Assembly: GCF_900107235.1 (NCBI RefSeq)
Contig: NZ_FNPF01000003.1
Coordinates: 248,001-312,000 of the forward strand
Length of the DNA: 64,000 bases
Reading direction: 5' to 3'
Source: Citreimonas salinaria
GTDB taxonomy: Bacteria > Pseudomonadota > Alphaproteobacteria > Rhodobacterales > Rhodobacteraceae
The position numbers were made by a program, and so were the translations under genes. Under the pieces are notes generated by a model. It saw nothing but the letters and a program-made list of their open reading frames with translations, did no database searches and was not told the origin of the DNA. Below, one piece after another: positions 26,858-38,275 of the stretch; position 1 is the first letter of the stretch; each line of letters starts with the position of its first letter.

Positions 26858-28587
26858 GTGAACGTGACTTTCGTGGCAAATCCGTAGGCGTCGCCGGGCG
26901 CACCCTGCGTCAGGTCGGCGCCGGGAATGGGATCATAGGGGGTGCCGAGGGCGGCGACCGTCTCGATCTGACCGGCCTCGAAGCGCCACAGGGCGCGCAG
27001 CGCGCGCGGGCCGGTCTGGCCGACGCCGGCCTCGATCCGGCGGGTCTTCAGCAGCGGCACCACCTTCTCGGCGCGGTGACGCAGCAGGGAACGGGTCAGC
27101 GCACGCCAGTCCTCGGTATCCTCGGGCGGGTGATCGTAGGGGCGCGAGCCGGAGAAGGTATCGCGCGCCACCGGGTCGGGCACGCCTTCGCCGAAGGAGG
27201 CGAAGGCCTTGAACTCCTCGGCGCGTCCCTTGCGCACCGCCTCGGCCAGGTCGCCCTCGAACCCGACGAAGAAACGGAACGGCGTGCGCGCGCCGATCTC
27301 CTCGCCCATGAACAGCATCGGGATGTAGGGCGAGGTCAGCAGCAGCGCGTGCAGCACGCGCATCGGCTCGGGTCCGATCAGGGCGATCAGCCGGTCGCCC
27401 TGCGCGCGGTTGCCGATCTGGTCGTGGGTCTGGTTGGCGTGCAGGAAGGCGGTGGGCGGCAGGTGGCCCGAGGGCGCGCCGCGCGGCTCGCCCTTCGGGC
27501 GCTGCTGGCCCTCGTCCACCTGCCCGCGTTCCAGCGCGGTCACCAGGTCGGCCATCGGATCGACCGCGAAGGGCGCGTAATAGCTGTCGGCCTCGCCCGT
27601 GGTCAGCGCGTGCACCGCGTGGTGGTAATCGTCGTTCCAGGTGGCAACGGCCGTGCCCTCGTCCTGGAAGTCCGGCAGGTTGCGCTCGTCCTCGGTCACG
27701 AGGTGCACGGGGCGGCCCAGGTCCAGCGCGCGCAGACGTTCGGCCATCTCGGTGATCAGGTGCGGCTTGCCGGGGTCCGCGATGGCGTGCACCGCGTCCA
27801 GCCGCAGCCCGTCGAATCCGTAGTCGCGCACCCACATCTCGGCGTTCTGCAGCGCGAACTCGCGCACCGGGCGCAGGCCGTAGTCGATCGCCGGGCCCCA
27901 GGGCGTGTGCGTGCCTTCGCCGAAGAACCGGGGCGAAGTGACGTGCAGATAGGCGCCTTCGGGGCCGAAGTGATTGTAGACCACGTCCAGAAGCACCGCG
28001 ATGCCGGCGCGATGCGCCACGGCGATGAAATCCTTCAGGTCCTCGGGCGAGCCGTAGGCCGGATGCGGCGCGTAGGGCAGCACCCCGTCATAGCCCCAGC
28101 CTCGGTCGCCGGCGAACTGCGCGACGGGCATCAGCTCGACCACGGTGACGCCCGTCTCGGCCAGGTCGGGCAGACGGCGCGCGGCTGCGGCGAAGGTGCC
28201 TTCCGCGGTGAAGGTGCCCACGTGGATCTCCAGGATCGCCGCCTCGGCCCAGTCGCGGCCGGTCCAGCCTGCGGTGTCGGCGGCCGCGGGTTCGACCAAG
28301 ATCGAGGGATCGTGAACCCCGCCGCCCTGCAGGCGCGATGCCGGGTCGGGTACGTATGTCCCGTCCACGACGAATCCGTAGCGGTCGCCTGCCCGCGCAG
28401 CATGGGCGCCGTGCCAGACACCGTCTTCGCCCCGCCGCATGGCGAGATCGCTATCGCCTTCGTCGCCCGCGTCCAGCCGCAGCGCCACGGCAGAGGCGTC
28501 CGGCGCCCATAGCGCGAAGTCCCACGTGCCGCCCGAGGACGGGCGCGGTCCCCAGAAATGCGCCGGATGCGCGGCTGCTTCGGTCAT
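26854..28587 (-). CDS. treZ: Malto-oligosyltrehalose trehalohydrolase, 577 aa
   Basis: Releases trehalose from maltooligosyltrehalose made by TreY. The N-terminal CBM48-like domain (FWGPRPSSGGTWDFALWAPDA) precedes the GH13 barrel with EIHVGTFTAEGTF, DVVYNHFGPEG, GFDGLRLDAVHAI (nucleophile Asp) and a late FMGEEIGA. The ATG at 28587 has AAGGAG nine bases upstream; a TTG 15 bases earlier was rejected. The leader from the stress promoter is ~220 bases and could hold a small ORF. Confidence 0.93.
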
Positions 28588-28608
28588 TGCGGCTCCTTCC
28601 AAGCGGCG

Positions 28609-28740
28609 TCAGGCCTGGCGGAGGCGCCCAGGCACGGCCGGTGTTCGTTTCGGTCGCCACGCCGGCCCGGGGATGCGCGGCCAACGGGCGGGATTGCGGC
28701 GGCAGGTCCATCGCGGCGCGGCGGACAGGGCGAGTGCCAT
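28609..28740 (-). CDS. Possible 43-aa small ORF in the treZ leader
   Basis: ATG preceded by GGGGG, encoding an Arg/Pro-rich peptide (MALALSAAPRW...), ending 21 bases before treZ. It would fill the otherwise long leader between the EcfG promoter and treZ. The composition is what random GC-rich sequence gives, so this is speculative. Confidence 0.18.
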   Translation of the reverse strand: MALALSAAPRWTCRRNPARWPRIPGPAWRPKRTPAVPGRLRQA

Positions 28741-28811
28741 CCCCCGGACCACGCCGGAACCGATGAATATCCTCGGCCTGGCTTTCCCCGATCGCTACGT
28801 CTTCACGTGCT

Positions 28812-28837
28812 AACGCCCGGGTCGACGATGACGTTCC
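28812..28837 (-). promoter_or_regulatory. EcfG-type promoter of treZ-treY
   Basis: Minus strand GGAAC (28837-28833), 17-base spacer, CGTT (28815-28812), an exact match. It lies just beyond the 3' end of the AI-2E permease gene and ~225 bases before treZ. Confidence 0.65.
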
Positions 28838-28866
28838 TGAGGCGCGCTGCGGCACGGGCAATCGCC

Positions 28867-30015
28867 TCAGTCGTGGCCGCGATGGCCGGCCTGCTCGGTC
28901 TCGTCGCGCGTGCCTTCGTCGCCGCGAGCCGACAGAAAGTGGCCGACGCCGTGCAGGGCGGGGATGTGGTCGCAGAAGGTGCGCGCCGCGACCAGAAGCG
29001 GGGTGGCGACCAGCATGCCGACCACCGACCAAAGCCAGGCGAACAGCGTCACGGATAGGAACACCACCACCGGGTTCAGCCGAAGCGACCGCCCCACCAG
29101 CACCGGCGTCACGACCTGGCCCTCGAGGCTGGTGATGATGAAATACACCGCCGCCACCACCGCCGACTGCTCGAGCGTCTCGAGGGTGACGAAGGCGATC
29201 AACCCCGAGCCGAGCACGCCCAGAAGCGCTCCCAGATAGGGGATGAAGTTGAGCAGGAACGCGGCGATGCCCAGCAGGGCGGGATTGGGCATCTGCAGCC
29301 ACCACATCGCGGCACCGATCGCGACGCCCAGCCCCGCATTGATCGCGGTGATCGTCAGAAGGTAGCGCGACAGCTTGCGCTCGATATCGTAGGCCACCCG
29401 GATCGCGCGACGCTTGTCGTGGAAGGTGGGCATGACGTGCACCAGCTTCTCGTGGAACATGTCGCCCGACGCCAGCAGGAAGAACAGCAGGACCAGCGTG
29501 AACACCACCTGCGCCAGGATGCCGGGCAGCGACAGCGCAAGCGACAGCGCGCCGCCGCCTTCCTCCTCGACCTTGACGCGCTGCACGCCGGGCTCGTCCT
29601 CGCCCTCGGCGATCTCGTCGATCTGTTCGGCGGCGTCCTGCACCGTCTCGGTGGTGCCGCGGATCTGCTCGATCTTCTCGCGCAACTCGTAGCTGATGTC
29701 GGGCGCGCGGGCGATCCAGTCGCGCGCGGGCACGGCCAGGCTGGCGGCGCCGAGGGTCAGCACGCCGACGAGGGTGGCCATGATGATGCCGGCGGACAGG
29801 CCGGCGGACAGGCCCATCCGCTCCATCTGCCGCCGCAGCGGGCTGAAGACGAGCTGAAGCAGCAGCGCCAGCACCACGGGCATCAGGAAAGCACGCGCAT
29901 AGGCCAACCCGGCCACAAAGAGCATCAGGAAGATGCCGACCACCGCCCAGCACGGCGCGAGGGCCGCATGCGTTTCCTTGGGCTCGGCGGTGGCGGGCTC
30001 GTGGCTATCGCTCAT
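28867..30015 (-). CDS. AI-2E-family (PerM/TqsA-like) membrane protein, 382 aa
   Basis: Polytopic inner-membrane protein of the AI-2E transporter superfamily, whose members export small molecules or ions; true substrates are mostly unknown. About eight hydrophobic segments, with the central soluble region (DISYELREKIEQIRG...) and signature FLLNFIPYLGALLGVLGSG and EGQVVTPVLVGRSLRLNPVVVFLS. The ATG at 30015 was chosen; a TTG at 30051 is possible since neither has a good ribosome site. A near-consensus EcfG promoter lies ~100 bases upstream, placing it among the stress genes. Confidence 0.85.
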   Translation of the reverse strand: MSDSHEPATAEPKETHAALAPCWAVVGIFLMLFVAGLAYARAFLMPVVLALLLQLVFSPLRRQMERMGLSAGLSAGIIMATLVGVLTLGAASLAVPARDWIARAPDISYELREKIEQIRGTTETVQDAAEQIDEIAEGEDEPGVQRVKVEEEGGGALSLALSLPGILAQVVFTLVLLFFLLASGDMFHEKLVHVMPTFHDKRRAIRVAYDIERKLSRYLLTITAINAGLGVAIGAAMWWLQMPNPALLGIAAFLLNFIPYLGALLGVLGSGLIAFVTLETLEQSAVVAAVYFIITSLEGQVVTPVLVGRSLRLNPVVVFLSVTLFAWLWSVVGMLVATPLLVAARTFCDHIPALHGVGHFLSARGDEGTRDETEQAGHRGHD

Positions 30016-30113
30016 CGGCGCGCTCTGCCCCGCCGCCCGCGCTTCTGCCAAGCGTTCTTGTCGTGCTCAATGGATCGGTCCCCAACCGGCGCACGCGTTG
30101 CCGTGCCAAATCC

Positions 30114-30138
30114 AACCCGTCGGCGCGGCGGCGGTTCC
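30114..30138 (-). promoter_or_regulatory. Probable EcfG-type promoter of the AI-2E-family gene
   Basis: Minus strand GGAAC (30138-30134), 16-base spacer, GGTT (30117-30114). The -10 keeps the GTT core but has G in place of the first C. It is located just past the metallophosphoesterase stop. Confidence 0.45.
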
Positions 30139-30155
30139 CGCCGTCCCGAGCAATT

Positions 30156-30947
30156 CTAGGCCTGCACCCAGCCGTCGGGGCCCGCGGTATAGGCCATGCG
30201 CGACGCGCGGTCGAAAGCGGCGCCCTCCGAGAACACCATGCGCGTCACCTCGATCGAGCGGTGGCCGACATCGAGGATGGCGAAGTCGTTGTCCTGCCCG
30301 CGCAGACGCGACGACGCCGAGGTGCCGCAGTGAACCTGCAGGGTCTGGCCGTCGCTTTTCCGGGCGACGAACGGCTCGACCAGGAAGGTGTGCAGGTGAC
30401 CCGACAGGATCACGTGCGCGCCGCATTCCGCCCAGGCGTCGAGCGCCTCGGGCGCGCCGCGCATCAACGACTTGGCGACCTCGGGCCGGTGGTGGAAGGG
30501 ATGATGCGCCAGGATGATCGGAAGCCTGTCGCCGGCCTCGCGGATCATCGCGCCGACGCGGTCGATCTGGCGTTTATCCACGCGGCCGCGCTGATGGCTC
30601 CAGCGGTCGGTGGTGTCGAGGCCGATCACCCGCGCCCCGTCGCCCTCCCAGACCGGCTCGGTCTCGGGACCGATCCAGCGGCGAAACGCCGCCCGGGGTG
30701 CCAGCAGGCGCGCGGGCAGGTTGAACAGCGGGATATCGTGGTTGCCCGGCACGGCGATCCACGGCGCGGTCAACTCATCCACGAAGGCGCGCGCCGGGCG
30801 GTACTGCGACGCACGCGCGCGCTGGACGAAGTCGCCCGCGACGACGATGAGGTCCGGGCGCGCTCCGGTGATGGCCGCGTGCAGGCGGGACACCAGGCTT
30901 GGGCTTTCGTGACCGAAGTGGAGGTCTGCGATCAGGACGAGGCGCAT
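30156..30947 (-). CDS. Calcineurin-like metallophosphoesterase, 263 aa
   Basis: Bimetal phosphoesterase with all family motifs: DLHFGH (residues 8-13), GDF, PGNHD, HHPFHH and SGHLH. Probably a cytoplasmic phosphodi- or monoesterase; no signal peptide. It overlaps the lipid kinase stop (ATGA) and is the last of a four-gene coupled operon. A phospholipid or nucleotide substrate would fit the neighbours, but this is inference. Confidence 0.88.
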   Translation of the reverse strand: MRLVLIADLHFGHESPSLVSRLHAAITGARPDLIVVAGDFVQRARASQYRPARAFVDELTAPWIAVPGNHDIPLFNLPARLLAPRAAFRRWIGPETEPVWEGDGARVIGLDTTDRWSHQRGRVDKRQIDRVGAMIREAGDRLPIILAHHPFHHRPEVAKSLMRGAPEALDAWAECGAHVILSGHLHTFLVEPFVARKSDGQTLQVHCGTSASSRLRGQDNDFAILDVGHRSIEVTRMVFSEGAAFDRASRMAYTAGPDGWVQA

Positions 30948-32025
30948 CACTCGGTCCGCGCCGTTTCTTCCGCGCCCTCGGTCGCGCGCTGCGTCGGCAC
31001 GATCACGCCCAGCGCATCCGGTTTCAGGCGCACGGTGAACGGCCCCTTCATCCGTTCGCGTTCGCCATCGCGCGCCACCAGCTGGCGGGTCCGTTCGGTC
31101 CGGATCACGAACTCGCTTCCGGTCATCAGCCTGTAATCCTCGCCCGGGTTCACCCGGCGCGTCAGGATCTTGAAGGCGCGCCACAGCAACTGCAGCCTGC
31201 CGCCGTCGGGCGCGAGGTACAGCGCAAGCTGCCCGTCGCGCACAGCGTCCGCTCCCTCCAGCCCATACTCGTCGAGCTGGTAGGGCCGGATCGCGATGAA
31301 CGCCATCGGAGACCGGACGCGGTGTTCGATGCCGTCCACCGTCACGGTCATCTTCAGCGGCCGGTAGAGCGTCAGCATCGCGACGATGACCGACCAGTAA
31401 GCCGCCAGACGGCTGCGGCCCCAGCGAGCATAGATCTTCTCGCGCGCTTCGAGAACCGCCGCGTAGGCGCCCAGGCTGGCATTGTTGATGAAGGTCCGTC
31501 CGTTGATCTCGCCCAGGGCGATCCGCCTTTCGGTGCCCGAGCGCAGCACGTCCAGCGCCTCGTCGATATCCTCGGGGATTCCCATGCTGCGGGCGAGGAA
31601 GTTGAACGTGCCCATCGGCAGCACGCCCAGCCGGGTGCCGGTTTCCGACAGCACGCCGCTGAAGGCGCTGACCGTGCCGTCGCCGCCGGCGGCGACGATG
31701 GTGTCGTATCCTTGTGCCGCCGCCTCGCGGACGGGCTGTTCCAGCCCGGCCTTGGGATCGACGCGGCGCACCTCGAAGCCTTCCATGCCGCCGATCCGAC
31801 GCTCGAGGTCGTCCGTCTCGTCTCGCGCGCGCTTCCGGCCCGAGGCGCGGTTCAGCATCACCAGCGTGCGGCCGGGGCAGGCGCCCTTTCCGGCCTGGCC
31901 GGATGTCGTCCGGCCAGGCGGCCGATCAAGCGGTGCCGGGCCGGACGCCCGAGCGCCTTCGGGAGCGCTCTGGCCGTCTGGAGCGGTTTTTTTTTCGGCA
32001 TACGTCGGTGGTTGCGTCATCGCCG

Positions 32026-32029
<4 letters not shown>
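30947..32029 (-). CDS. Diacylglycerol/lipid kinase family protein (YegS-like), 360 aa
   Basis: ATP-dependent lipid kinase with the glycine-rich motif AAGGDGTVSAFSG (~residues 113-125) and LGVLPMGTFNFLARSMGIP. An unusual ~50-residue hydrophilic Pro/Gly-rich N-terminal extension precedes the domain. ATGA overlaps at both ends tie it to glgX upstream and the phosphoesterase downstream. Membrane-lipid remodelling during stress is the likely theme. Confidence 0.88.
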
Positions 32030-34079
<2,050 letters not shown>

Positions 34080-34080
<1 letters not shown>

Positions 34081-35066
34081 CAGGCAGGTTCCCCTTGGGC
34101 CGCGCGAACGGGTTGGCGCAGCCAGTGATGGGTGAAGGACAGCTTGTCCCGGACCGCGTCGGTCAGGACGAAGGGATAAAGATCGGGAATCTCGAGCGAG
34201 CGGTTCACGTGGTTTATCGCCAACGCGAGGCCGGTGGCGGTGGTCACCAGAGCATTCGCGTCCGGCTCGGCGTAGGCGTCAGGGGGCAGCTTGTGTCCGT
34301 CCAGCCGCAGACCGGCTGCCGACACGCTGTCGGTGAGGTCCGTGAGGTGCATCAGGTGTGCTGCCGTCTCGGCCCAATCCTCGTGTGGATGGGCCGCGGC
34401 ATAGGCGGTGATGAAGGTCGAACCGGGATCGCTCGGGCCGTCGGCATAGTGCTGCTGCAACGCTGCGTCATAGTCGCGGCGCTCGTCGCCGAACAAGGCG
34501 CGGAACGCGACGGTGAAGGCCGCGTTCCGCGCCAGCAGCGTGAACAGGAAATGCGCGATCTCGTGCCGGAAATGGCCGATCATCGTGCGGTAGCGCTCGG
34601 CCAGCGCCTCGCGCCGGGCGATGCGGGTGGGATGCGACGCCTCGGTCACGTTGATCGTGATGACGCCGTCGGCATGGCCCATCGTCACCGTCTCGATGCC
34701 CGCGCCGGTGTGCTCGGACAGCAGGCGAAAGTGCGGGCGCGGGCCCGCGGCGCCCGGCGCGAACCACCCCCAGCGCATCAGATTGGCCAAAACCCAGCGC
34801 TTTGCGGCCTCGGCCCGCGCCCACAGCACGCGGTTCTCGTCCACGGATGTGTCAGGGTGCACGTCAGTCATCGCGCAGGCATGGCACAGGCCGCCACCCG
34901 ACGGTCCGGCCCAGTTGCAGCCGATGGTTTCGCGATTGGCGCAGGGCACATCCAGAGCAACCAGCGCGTCACGCGCCGGATCGTACGCAATCTGCTGACC
35001 GCACCCGCATTGAATATTATCGAAGTACAGCACGCCTGCGCATGCCGCACATCTGTAGGTTTGCAT
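34080..35066 (-). CDS. Putative zinc-binding metallopeptidase with zinc ribbon (DUF2248 type), 328 aa
   Basis: Begins with a zinc-ribbon (CAAC...CGCG, residues 6-30) and another Cys pair (CHAC near 62). The predicted zincin motif is HFRHEIAHF (HExxH) followed by HEDWAETAAH, which could give the third ligand. The family is common in alphaproteobacteria; substrates are unknown. The ATG at 35066 has AGGGGC upstream. A longer start at 35102 would overlap the EcfG promoter (35095-35119), which leaves a ~22-base leader to 35066 and so supports the shorter start. It is the first gene of the four-gene stress operon. Confidence 0.85.
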
Positions 35067-35094
35067 CGACTTGCCCCTAGTGACCGTCATTGTA

Positions 35095-35119
35095 AACGCC
35101 ACACGCCCGGTACTGTTCC
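35095..35119 (-). promoter_or_regulatory. EcfG-type promoter of the metallopeptidase-glgX-lipid kinase operon
   Basis: Minus strand GGAAC (35119-35115), 16-base spacer, CGTT (35098-35095), an exact match. It is divergent from, and 55 bases away from, the plus-strand EcfG promoter. Confidence 0.75.
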
Positions 35120-35174
35120 ACGAGATGCCGTCGCGGCCGATCGCCGGGAATCGTCGCTTTTCAATCGTATCGCG

Positions 35175-35199
35175 GGAACCGTTGCACTAGCATAGCGTT
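35175..35199 (+). promoter_or_regulatory. EcfG-type promoter of the HWE histidine kinase gene
   Basis: GGAAC (35175-35179), 16-base spacer, CGTT (35196-35199), an exact match. Predicted start near 35206, leaving a ~116-base leader before ATG 35322. Confidence 0.72.
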
Positions 35200-35321
35200 G
35201 GGCAGCCCTGTGCGGGCGCGGCCGGAAGCCCCGGCTGAACGCCGGACGGTCCTGCCGGGCCGCAAGACGGAAGACCTGATGCACGGCCGGGGCCGGCGGA
35301 ACGGAGCAAGCGCGGACGAGC

Positions 35322-37118
35322 ATGACCGAGAACAGCAAGGAACTGGTCAGACTTGGCTCCGGCCAGACGATCGACAGCGTGCTGGCCTTCATAGGACTTC
35401 TGACGCCCGAAGGCCGCCTGCTCGAAGTCAACGATCCCGTGCTCGCGGTGTCCGGCATTCAGCGCTCGGACGTGGTGGGCCAGCTGTTCTGGGACTGCGA
35501 CTGGTGGACCTATGACCAGACTGTGCGCGAGCAGGTGCGCGATGCGGTGCAGCGTGCGCGCGCCGGGCAGACGGTGCGCTACGACACCGGGGTCCGCGTC
35601 GCCGACGGCACCCTGCTGGACATCGATTTCCAGATCGCGCCCTACCGCGACACCAACGGCGACCTTATCGCCCTGATCCCGTCCGCAGTCGACATCAGCG
35701 GCCGACGTGCGGTCGAACGGGCGCTGCGCGCCTCGTCCCAGGCGCTGCACGACGTGGTCCGCCACGCGCCCTTCGGCGTGATCCTGGTCGGCGGCGATTT
35801 CCGCATAGAATTGGTAAGCGCCGGCGCCGAGAAGGCGCTGGCGGGCGAAATGCCGATCATCGGTCGTGATCTCGGCGCGGTGATGCGGCAGGCCTGGGCC
35901 GAACCCTTCGCAAGCGAGGTGGTGGATATCTACCGCCGGGTGCTGGAAACAGGCGAGCCATACGCCACCCCCGGCATGGCCGAGCGCCGCACCGGGGGCA
36001 CCTTCGAAGCCTATGACTGGCGCGTCGAGCGGATCACCACCGCCGACGGGCGCCCGGGCCTGGTGTGCTACTTCTACGACCTGTCCGAGCGCGACCGGAT
36101 CGAGGCCGCGCTGATCCGGTCCGAGACGATGTTCCGCGCCACCTTCGAGAACGCCGCCATAGGCATGGCACACGTGGCGCGCGATGGCTCGTGGCTTCGG
36201 GTGAACTCGAAGCTGTGCGAGATCGCCGGCTATTCCAAGGCCGAGCTCGAGCGCGGGCGCTTTCAGGACATCACCGCGCCGGAAGACCTGGACGGCGACC
36301 TGGAGTGCATGCAGGAGATCCTGGACGGCCGACGCGATGAATACGCGATGGAGAAGCGCTATGTCCGCGGCGACGGAACGCAGGTCTGGATCAACCTGAC
36401 CGTGGGCTGCGTGCGCGACAACGCCGGCGAGGTCGAGTACCTGATCGCCTGCGTCGAGGACATCTCGGCGCAGAAGAAGGCAGACGCCCATCGCCAGATC
36501 CTGGTGGAGGAGCTGAACCACCGGGTGAAGAACATCCTCAGCACGGTGCTGTCGGTGTCGTCGCAGACGATCCGGGCGTCGCGCGACCTGGAGGATTTCC
36601 GATCGCGCTTCGGCGGGCGGCTGCAGGCCATTTCGCGCACGCATGACAGCATCTTCGACAGCGATGGCGGCATCGCGCAGCTGCACGACCTGATCGAGGG
36701 CCAGTTCGAAACCTACGTCTCAGAGGTCGGCCGACGGATCAGGGCCTCGGGGCCGCCGGTGGCGCTGAACGCGGCACAGGCCAACGCGGTGGGACTGTTG
36801 GTCCACGAATTGCTGACCAACGCCATGAAATACGGCGCGCTGGCCAGCGAGGACGGGCACATCGACATCACCTGGCGCACCCGTTCCGGCGAACGCAGCG
36901 CGACCGAGGTCGACCTGGTCTGGGTCGAATCCGGGGCGCGGGACGTCACTGAGCCCACGCATACCGGGTTCGGAACCAAACTCATCGAGACGACGGTCGT
37001 CAGGACGCTCGGCGGCACGCTCGAGCGAGACTACCGCCGCGACGGGCTTCGGTGCAGCATGACGCTGCAGATCAGCCGGCATGACGAAACGGACGAAAGC
37101 GCGCACCGCCTAGGGTGA
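35322..37118 (+). CDS. PAS-domain HWE-family sensor histidine kinase, 598 aa
   Basis: Soluble (no membrane segment) sensor with three PAS domains at about residues 16-126, 140-260 and 264-386, then an HWE kinase domain. Phosphoacceptor His400 lies in VEELNHRVKNIL. The N-box is VHELLTNAMKYGAL (495-507) and the diagnostic WVE is at 534-536. In alphaproteobacteria HWE/HisKA2 kinases commonly feed the PhyR-NepR-EcfG general stress pathway. This gene itself has an EcfG promoter, suggesting feedback; no phyR, nepR or ecfG is in the window. A cofactor such as flavin in a PAS domain cannot be judged: no NCRFLQ LOV motif is seen. Confidence 0.9.
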   Translation: MTENSKELVRLGSGQTIDSVLAFIGLLTPEGRLLEVNDPVLAVSGIQRSDVVGQLFWDCDWWTYDQTVREQVRDAVQRARAGQTVRYDTGVRVADGTLLDIDFQIAPYRDTNGDLIALIPSAVDISGRRAVERALRASSQALHDVVRHAPFGVILVGGDFRIELVSAGAEKALAGEMPIIGRDLGAVMRQAWAEPFASEVVDIYRRVLETGEPYATPGMAERRTGGTFEAYDWRVERITTADGRPGLVCYFYDLSERDRIEAALIRSETMFRATFENAAIGMAHVARDGSWLRVNSKLCEIAGYSKAELERGRFQDITAPEDLDGDLECMQEILDGRRDEYAMEKRYVRGDGTQVWINLTVGCVRDNAGEVEYLIACVEDISAQKKADAHRQILVEELNHRVKNILSTVLSVSSQTIRASRDLEDFRSRFGGRLQAISRTHDSIFDSDGGIAQLHDLIEGQFETYVSEVGRRIRASGPPVALNAAQANAVGLLVHELLTNAMKYGALASEDGHIDITWRTRSGERSATEVDLVWVESGARDVTEPTHTGFGTKLIETTVVRTLGGTLERDYRRDGLRCSMTLQISRHDETDESAHRLG

Positions 37119-37171
37119 GGCCTTCTCCGCGGGTGCGTCGAGCGTGGCGGGCAGCCTGCGGCGCTCCGGGT

Positions 37172-37197
37172 GCAACCGAACCTGTGCCCTGCGCGTT
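37172..37197 (+). promoter_or_regulatory. Possible EcfG-type promoter of ku-ligD (one mismatch)
   Basis: GCAAC (37172-37176), 17-base spacer, CGTT (37194-37197). The -35 differs from GGAAC at one position. It lies ~80 bases before the ku ATG and after the kinase stop. Confidence 0.35.
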
Positions 37198-37278
37198 TGC
37201 ACGCCAGGCAGGGCGTCGCGACGGAAGACGTCGGGCGCCGCAGAAGGCGCCACGATCCGCGCCCCCACAGGAGACGCC

Positions 37279-38274
37279 ATGGCATCGCGTGCAGTCTGGA
37301 AAGGTCAGATCCGTCTTTCGCTGGTCTCGATCCCGGTCGAGATCCACAGCGCCACCAGCAGCGGCGCGCGCGTCAGCTTTCGCCAGATCCACGGCCCTTC
37401 GGGCCAGCGGGTGCGCTACGAAAAGACCGTGCCGGGCGTCGGCGCGGTCGAAAGTTCGGACATCAAGAAGGGGTACGAGGTCGGCGACGACGAGTACCTG
37501 CTGCTGGAGCCCGACGAGATCGACGCCATCAAGCTGGAGACCAAGAAGACGCTGGAGCTCGTACAGTTCGTCGGCGCCTGCGAGATCCCGCCGCTTTATT
37601 TCGACAAGCCCTATTACGTGGTGCCCACCGACGACCTGGCCGAGGACGCCTATCGCGTGGTCCGCGACGCGCTGCGCCAGACCGAGATGACGGGCCTGGG
37701 CCAGCTGACCATGCGCGGCAAGGAATACCTGTGCGCCATCCGCCCCTGCGGCGACGGGCTGCTGCTGGAGACGCTGCACTACGCGGACGAGATCAAGGAC
37801 GCCGATCCGCTGTTCACGGGGATCGAGGACGACCCGGCCGACGAAGAATTGCTGTCGGTCGCGACCGAGTTGATCAACCGCAAGACCAAGCCCTTCGAGG
37901 CCGCGGCCTTCGAGGACCGGTACGACATCGCACTGCGCGAATTGCTGGACGCCAAGCGCAAGAACCGCAAGACGCCACGTGCCCGCGCCGGGGCCGAGAC
38001 CTCCGGCGGCACCCGCGGCGGCGACAACGTGGTCGACCTGATGGCGGCGCTGAAGGACAGCCTGAAGGCGGATTCCGGCGCCAAGGGCGGCTCGCGCGCA
38101 TCGACGGCGAAGAAGCCGGCGGCATCGAAATCCACCGGGTCGAAGCCTGCCGCGTCCAAGTCCACCGCCTCCAAGACGACGGCCACCAAGTCGCCCGCGA
38201 AGGCGACGGCTGGCGCCGAGAAGAAATCCACGAGCGCGAAGTCCACCCCGGCCAAGGGCCGGAAGACCGCCTGA
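37279..38274 (+). CDS. ku: Non-homologous end joining protein Ku, 331 aa
   Basis: Binds double-strand break ends and recruits LigD. It begins RAVWKGQIRLSLVSIPVEIHSA and contains YEKTVPGVGAVESSDIKKGYEVG and VQFVGACEIPPLYFDKPYYVVP, typical bacterial Ku core. The core ends near residue 265 and is followed by a Lys/Ser/Thr/Ala-rich low-complexity tail (repeats like KSTxSK) that would add DNA affinity. ATG at 37279 with AGGAGA. ligD follows after one base. A second ku copy cannot be excluded elsewhere. Confidence 0.95.
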   Translation: MASRAVWKGQIRLSLVSIPVEIHSATSSGARVSFRQIHGPSGQRVRYEKTVPGVGAVESSDIKKGYEVGDDEYLLLEPDEIDAIKLETKKTLELVQFVGACEIPPLYFDKPYYVVPTDDLAEDAYRVVRDALRQTEMTGLGQLTMRGKEYLCAIRPCGDGLLLETLHYADEIKDADPLFTGIEDDPADEELLSVATELINRKTKPFEAAAFEDRYDIALRELLDAKRKNRKTPRARAGAETSGGTRGGDNVVDLMAALKDSLKADSGAKGGSRASTAKKPAASKSTGSKPAASKSTASKTTATKSPAKATAGAEKKSTSAKSTPAKGRKTA

Positions 38275-38275
38275 C

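Noticed and set aside
28763-28813. 17-codon plus-strand ORF starting MNILGLAFP
   Set aside because: Resembles the start of carbamoyltransferases only by chance over a few residues, ends at once and overlaps the treZ promoter region.
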